DNA from: Clostridia bacterium | GTDB taxonomy: Bacteria > Bacillota > Clostridia > Christensenellales > CAG-917 | Reading direction: 5' to 3' | NCBI GenBank assembly: GCA_900754695.1 | Contig: CAAEDU010000059.1 | Coordinates: forward strand, 1-8,878 | DNA: 8,878 bases | Part shown: piece by piece, positions 6,301 through 8,878 of the stretch | Layout of the letters: each line of letters begins with the position of its first letter | How positions within the stretch are numbered: the stretch's first letter is position 1 | The notes under the pieces: model-generated | The model's input: the letters and a program-made list of their open reading frames with translations, nothing else | What the model was told of the DNA's origin: nothing | Database searches by the model: none | Position numbers and translations under genes: made by a program

Positions 6301-7737
6301 ATGAAAAGACTTTTCATTGAATGCAACCCCTATTTCGTAAGGGTCGCGCTGGCGGAGGACGGCGAGCTCATCGAGTTCGGCGCGGAACACGTCGCCGAGC
6401 GCAGCCATGTCGGCAACATTTACAAGGGCAAGGTCGAGAATGTGCTCGGCGGCATGAAGGCGGCATTCGTCAATGTGGGGCTTGAGCGCAACGGCTTCCT
6501 CTACATCGGCGACGACGAGGAGAGCGCCAAGGTCTCGGCGGGCGACATCGTGATGTGCCAGGTGGTCAAGGAACAGATGGGCACCAAAGGCGCCAGGCTC
6601 TCCCGCGACATCTCCATCGCGGGTTACGCGCTCGTGCTGCTCCCGGGCGGCGGCTTCAGAGGGGTGTCCAGAAAGATCGAGAGCGACGAGGGACGCGCCC
6701 GTCTCGAAAAGCTCGTCGCTGCGGCTTGTCCGCAGGAAATGGGGTTTATCGTGCGTTCCGCGGCGGTTAAAGCCACAGATGAGGAAATTCTTGCAGAGCT
6801 CGACAGCCTCGTCAAGATCTGGAGAAGGGTGGAGGATGACTACCGCAAGGCGGCACCCGGCAGCCTCGTTTTCCGCGAAGCGCAGCTCATCGAGCGCACC
6901 ATCCGCGACAACTTCGCGGAGGAGGTGGACAAGATCGTGGTGGACGACCCCATCCTCGCGGAGACGCTGTCTTCGAGGATGCGGGGCGTGGAGGTGGAAT
7001 ATTATTCCGGTCAGCGCAACATCTTCCGCAACTTCGGGCTCTCGGAGCAGATCGACAAGCTCGCGGAAAGAAAGGTGACCATCGAGGGCGGGGCTTATCT
7101 TGTCATCGACCGCACCGAGGCGCTCACCGTCATCGACGTCAACACCGGGCGTTTCGTGGGCGGCAAGGACCTCGAGGACACCGTGTTCAGGACCAACATC
7201 GCCGCGGCGGACGAGGTGGCGCGCCAGCTCAGGATGCGCAACATCAGCGGCATCGTCATCGTGGACTTCATCGACATGCAGTCCGACGAGCACCGCAAAG
7301 CCGTCGTGGAGAGGCTGAGAGAGGATCTCAAACGCGACAGGCTCAAGACCTCCGCCGTGTCCATGACGGGGCTGGGGCTCGTGGAGCTCACGCGCAAGCG
7401 CACCCGCCTTTCCGCGGACACGCTCATGCTTGACCCCTGCGAGAGCTGCGAGGGCGGTTTCGTGACTTCGGCGGTGCACATCGCGCTGAAGCTCAGGGAG
7501 GAGCTGGTGGAGTTCTCGCTCGCGGATGCGGGGAGAGCCATCATCGCGAGGGTGCATCCCTGCGTGGTGGAGCGGGTGTTCCGCTACGGCATCATGACGC
7601 GGGAGGCGCAGGAACTGTGGAAGGGCAGGCGGGTCTATCTCGTCCCGGACGCGACTCTCCCGAGGGACGGACTCGCCGTCGAGAGCAGCGACGCCAAGGT
7701 GCTCACGCTGCCCGCCGACGCGCGGCTGGTACAATGA
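6301..7737 (+). CDS. rng: Ribonuclease G/E family endoribonuclease
   Basis: This 478-residue single-strand endoribonuclease belongs to the RNase E/G family, which matures rRNA and turns over mRNA. An S1 RNA-binding domain lies at about 37-103 (VGNIYKGKVENVLGG, AFVNVGLERNGFLYIG, with Phe56 and Phe66 in the positions of RNase E Phe57 and Phe67). The DNase I-like core has Mg-binding Asp279 (VIDVNTGRFVG) and Asp322 (IVIVDFIDM), and the zinc-link cysteines are Cys380 and Cys383 (CESC). The spacings 43, 58 and 3 equal those of E. coli RNase E (303, 346, 404, 407), so the enzyme should be active. It lacks the long RNase E degradosome tail, so RNase G is the nearer label. ATG 6301 has AAGG (6287-6290) 10 bases upstream, a weak site. 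Normally rplU-prp-rpmA follow in Bacillota; here they do not. Confidence 0.95.
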   Translation: MKRLFIECNPYFVRVALAEDGELIEFGAEHVAERSHVGNIYKGKVENVLGGMKAAFVNVGLERNGFLYIGDDEESAKVSAGDIVMCQVVKEQMGTKGARLSRDISIAGYALVLLPGGGFRGVSRKIESDEGRARLEKLVAAACPQEMGFIVRSAAVKATDEEILAELDSLVKIWRRVEDDYRKAAPGSLVFREAQLIERTIRDNFAEEVDKIVVDDPILAETLSSRMRGVEVEYYSGQRNIFRNFGLSEQIDKLAERKVTIEGGAYLVIDRTEALTVIDVNTGRFVGGKDLEDTVFRTNIAAADEVARQLRMRNISGIVIVDFIDMQSDEHRKAVVERLREDLKRDRLKTSAVSMTGLGLVELTRKRTRLSADTLMLDPCESCEGGFVTSAVHIALKLREELVEFSLADAGRAIIARVHPCVVERVFRYGIMTREAQELWKGRRVYLVPDATLPRDGLAVESSDAKVLTLPADARLVQ

Positions 7738-7742
7738 ACGTC

Positions 7743-7771
7743 TTGCGCAACACGCCGCCGTGTGTTATCAT
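7743..7771 (+). promoter_or_regulatory. Candidate promoter for the MDR gene
   Basis: TTGCGC (7743-7748, TTG conserved) and TATCAT (7766-7771, 5 of 6) are separated by 17 bases. The spacer contains the inverted repeat ACACG (7750-7754) and CGTGT (7759-7763), a possible operator. The predicted start near 7778 leaves a leader of about 33 bases. It lies just after the RNase stop, so the next gene is probably transcribed separately, at least in part. Confidence 0.5.
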
Positions 7772-7775
7772 CAAA

Positions 7776-7797
7776 TGTGCCGCACTCCCGCGGCGCG
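7776..7797 (+). other. Hairpin at the 5' end of the MDR leader
   Basis: TGTGCCGC (7776-7783) can pair with GCGGCGCG (7790-7797) to give 8 pairs, two of them G-U, around the loop ACTCCC. It sits at the predicted transcript start and ends 3 bases before the GAGGTGA ribosome site (7801-7807). It could stabilise the 5' end or act as a weak terminator for rng, though no T-run follows. Confidence 0.35.
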
Positions 7798-7810
7798 ACA
7801 GAGGTGAACT

Positions 7811-8797
7811 ATGAAAGCCTGGCATATCGAGAATCTGGAACGCATCAAGCTCGTCGAGAGCGTCCTTCCCAAGCGCGAAGGCGAGGTCAAGCTCAGGGTC
7901 TCCAAGGTGGCGATCTCCTCCACGGACTTCGCCTATTTCGCGTCGGACTCTCCCAACAAGAATTCCGGTCTCACCGTGCCCGGGCATTCCGCCGTCGCCT
8001 ATATGTCCGAAGACGACGACGATCTCGTGCTCAAAATGGGCGCGCGCGTCGTCATCAGCCCCTTCGTCAAGCACGTCGAGCACGGCGTGAGCAGGGTCAG
8101 CGTCCTCGGCGTGGATGAGAACGGCTTGCTCTCCGACTTCGTTTCCGTGCCCGCGGAGAACGTCTACGCGCTCCCCGACGGCATCCCCGACGACGAGGCT
8201 ATCTTTGCGGAGTATATCGCGCTCGGCAACAACGTCCTCAACAGCCTTGAAGCCGGCAAGGGCGACTTTGTCGTCATCGTCGGCGCCAGCACCCTCGGGC
8301 TCATCATCGCGCAGCTCGCGCTCTACTATCAGATGATCCCAATCCTCGTCGACCTCGACGCGGAGAAGCTCGCCCTTGCTGCAAGCTGGGGGGTCTATTA
8401 CACCCTCAACCCCACCTACGACAACCTCGAGCGCCGCGTGGAAGAGATCACCGGCGGCAGAATGGCGGAAAGCTCCGTTTACGTCGGCGACGGCGTGCCC
8501 TTCAACATGGCGCTCCGCCTCGTCAAGGACAAGGGAGAAGTGGTCGTCGCAGGCTATTCAGTCCGCTCCGGACACACCATCGACGTCAGCGTAGTCCTGC
8601 AAAAGCAGCTCCGTCTCATCGGCGTCGCGGACGGCTACGGCGAGATGTCCTCCGCCATCAACCTCCTCGCCAACCGCATCGTCAAGACCGACGGTCTCAT
8701 CAACTCCCGCATCGACTTTTCCGCCGTGCCCGAAATGGTCGTGCAGTGTGCGGAGTATCCTTATCAGTACAATAAGATCGTCGTCACCATCGACTGA
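7811..8797 (+). CDS. MDR-superfamily dehydrogenase-like protein without zinc ligands
   Basis: The 328-residue protein has the medium-chain dehydrogenase/reductase fold: a GroES-like N-terminal half, then a nucleotide-binding half starting FVVIVGASTLGLIIAQLA (153-170), with VDLDAEKL after the second strand. Asp181/Asp183 there would favour NAD(H). In zinc alcohol dehydrogenases the N-terminal motif reads GICGxD; here it is AISSTD (34-39), with Ser36 in place of the ligand Cys. GHE is GHS (58-60), and the four-Cys structural zinc loop is missing. The only cysteine in the protein is Cys313. It is therefore either a zinc-independent reductase or a non-catalytic homologue; the substrate is unknown. 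ATG 7811 is well supported by GAGGTGA ending 3 bases upstream. It is separated from rng by 73 bases with a candidate promoter. The fold call is firm, the activity is not. Confidence 0.85.
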   Translation: MKAWHIENLERIKLVESVLPKREGEVKLRVSKVAISSTDFAYFASDSPNKNSGLTVPGHSAVAYMSEDDDDLVLKMGARVVISPFVKHVEHGVSRVSVLGVDENGLLSDFVSVPAENVYALPDGIPDDEAIFAEYIALGNNVLNSLEAGKGDFVVIVGASTLGLIIAQLALYYQMIPILVDLDAEKLALAASWGVYYTLNPTYDNLERRVEEITGGRMAESSVYVGDGVPFNMALRLVKDKGEVVVAGYSVRSGHTIDVSVVLQKQLRLIGVADGYGEMSSAINLLANRIVKTDGLINSRIDFSAVPEMVVQCAEYPYQYNKIVVTID

Positions 8798-8803
8798 GGG
8801 CAC

Positions 8804-8816
8804 TATTCGGCGAATA
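8804..8816. other. 13-base palindrome after the MDR stop codon
   Basis: TATTCG and CGAATA are perfect arms around one G, starting 6 bases past the stop. As RNA this gives a 5-pair stem with a 3-base loop. It is short and AT-rich, so an operator or chance is as likely as a terminator. Confidence 0.3.
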
Positions 8817-8832
8817 ACATCGTCAAAGCCCC

Positions 8833-8878
8833 CGTCGTGGATGCTCACTTACGAATTAGTAAGCTCCGCCTCCCGACG
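8833..8878. repeat. Imperfect inverted repeat cut by the window edge
   Basis: CTTAC (8848-8852) and GTAAG (8859-8863) form an inner stem with loop GAATTA. CGTCG (8833-8837) and CGACG (8874-8878, the last bases) form an outer stem, with a symmetrical 10/10 base internal loop between them. The element probably continues beyond the window. It may be the terminator of the MDR gene or a dispersed palindromic repeat. Confidence 0.4.

Noticed and set aside
6016..7734. 572-codon open frame on the minus strand
   Set aside because: Antisense to the DUF2344 and RNase genes, whose catalytic motifs are intact; His/Asp-rich composition is a mirror of the RNase codons.
1..8878. CRISPR array, tRNA, rRNA, insertion sequence or phage genes
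   Set aside because: I saw no regularly spaced repeats, cloverleaf, rRNA-like stretch, transposase or integrase motif on either strand.

Overview
The window is about 8.9 kb of compact, GC-rich bacterial chromosome. Every gene lies on the + strand. Gene content and order point to an uncultured-type Clostridia (Bacillota): minD and minE are followed by a SpoIVFB-type membrane protease, then a radical SAM protein, its DUF2344 partner and an RNase E/G. This is a rearranged version of the min / spoIVF / rng neighbourhood of endospore-forming Bacillota. A GC-rich relative of the Christensenellales is my guess. That assignment is inference, because no rRNA or marker alignment is available here.

Layout. 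Bases 1-364 hold no convincing gene but contain a segment that reappears, inverted and diverged, at 1496-1529, plus a candidate promoter. minD (365-1114) and minE (1105-1383) overlap by 10 bases. A 224-base gap (1384-1607) carries the second repeat copy and hairpins. Next come an 87-residue single-pass membrane protein (1608-1871) and a SpoIVFB-like intramembrane metalloprotease (1871-2812), overlapping by one base. A near-consensus promoter (TTGACA, 17 bases, TAAAAT) begins inside the protease stop codon. It drives a ROK sugar kinase (2904-3854), probably followed by the radical SAM protein (3870-5636), its DUF2344 partner (5633-6265, 4-base overlap) and RNase G/E (6301-7737). A second promoter precedes a zinc-less MDR dehydrogenase-like gene (7811-8797). 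The last 81 bases hold inverted repeats cut by the window edge.

How the genes work together. MinD and MinE are the oscillator pair for division-site placement; minC is not in the window. The 87-residue protein sits where SpoIVFA would be, next to SpoIVFB, and may be a reduced partner. The radical SAM / DUF2344 / RNase block is a conserved Bacillota arrangement that suggests a link to RNA or ribosome metabolism, but the radical SAM chemistry is unknown to me. The rplU-prp-rpmA genes that often follow rng are absent here and an MDR-fold gene takes their place.

I found no CRISPR array, tRNA, rRNA, phage gene or transposase. Most of the window is ordinary core genome. The points most worth a second look are the inverted repeat pair around minDE, the short SpoIVFA-position protein, and the dehydrogenase homologue that lacks its zinc ligands.
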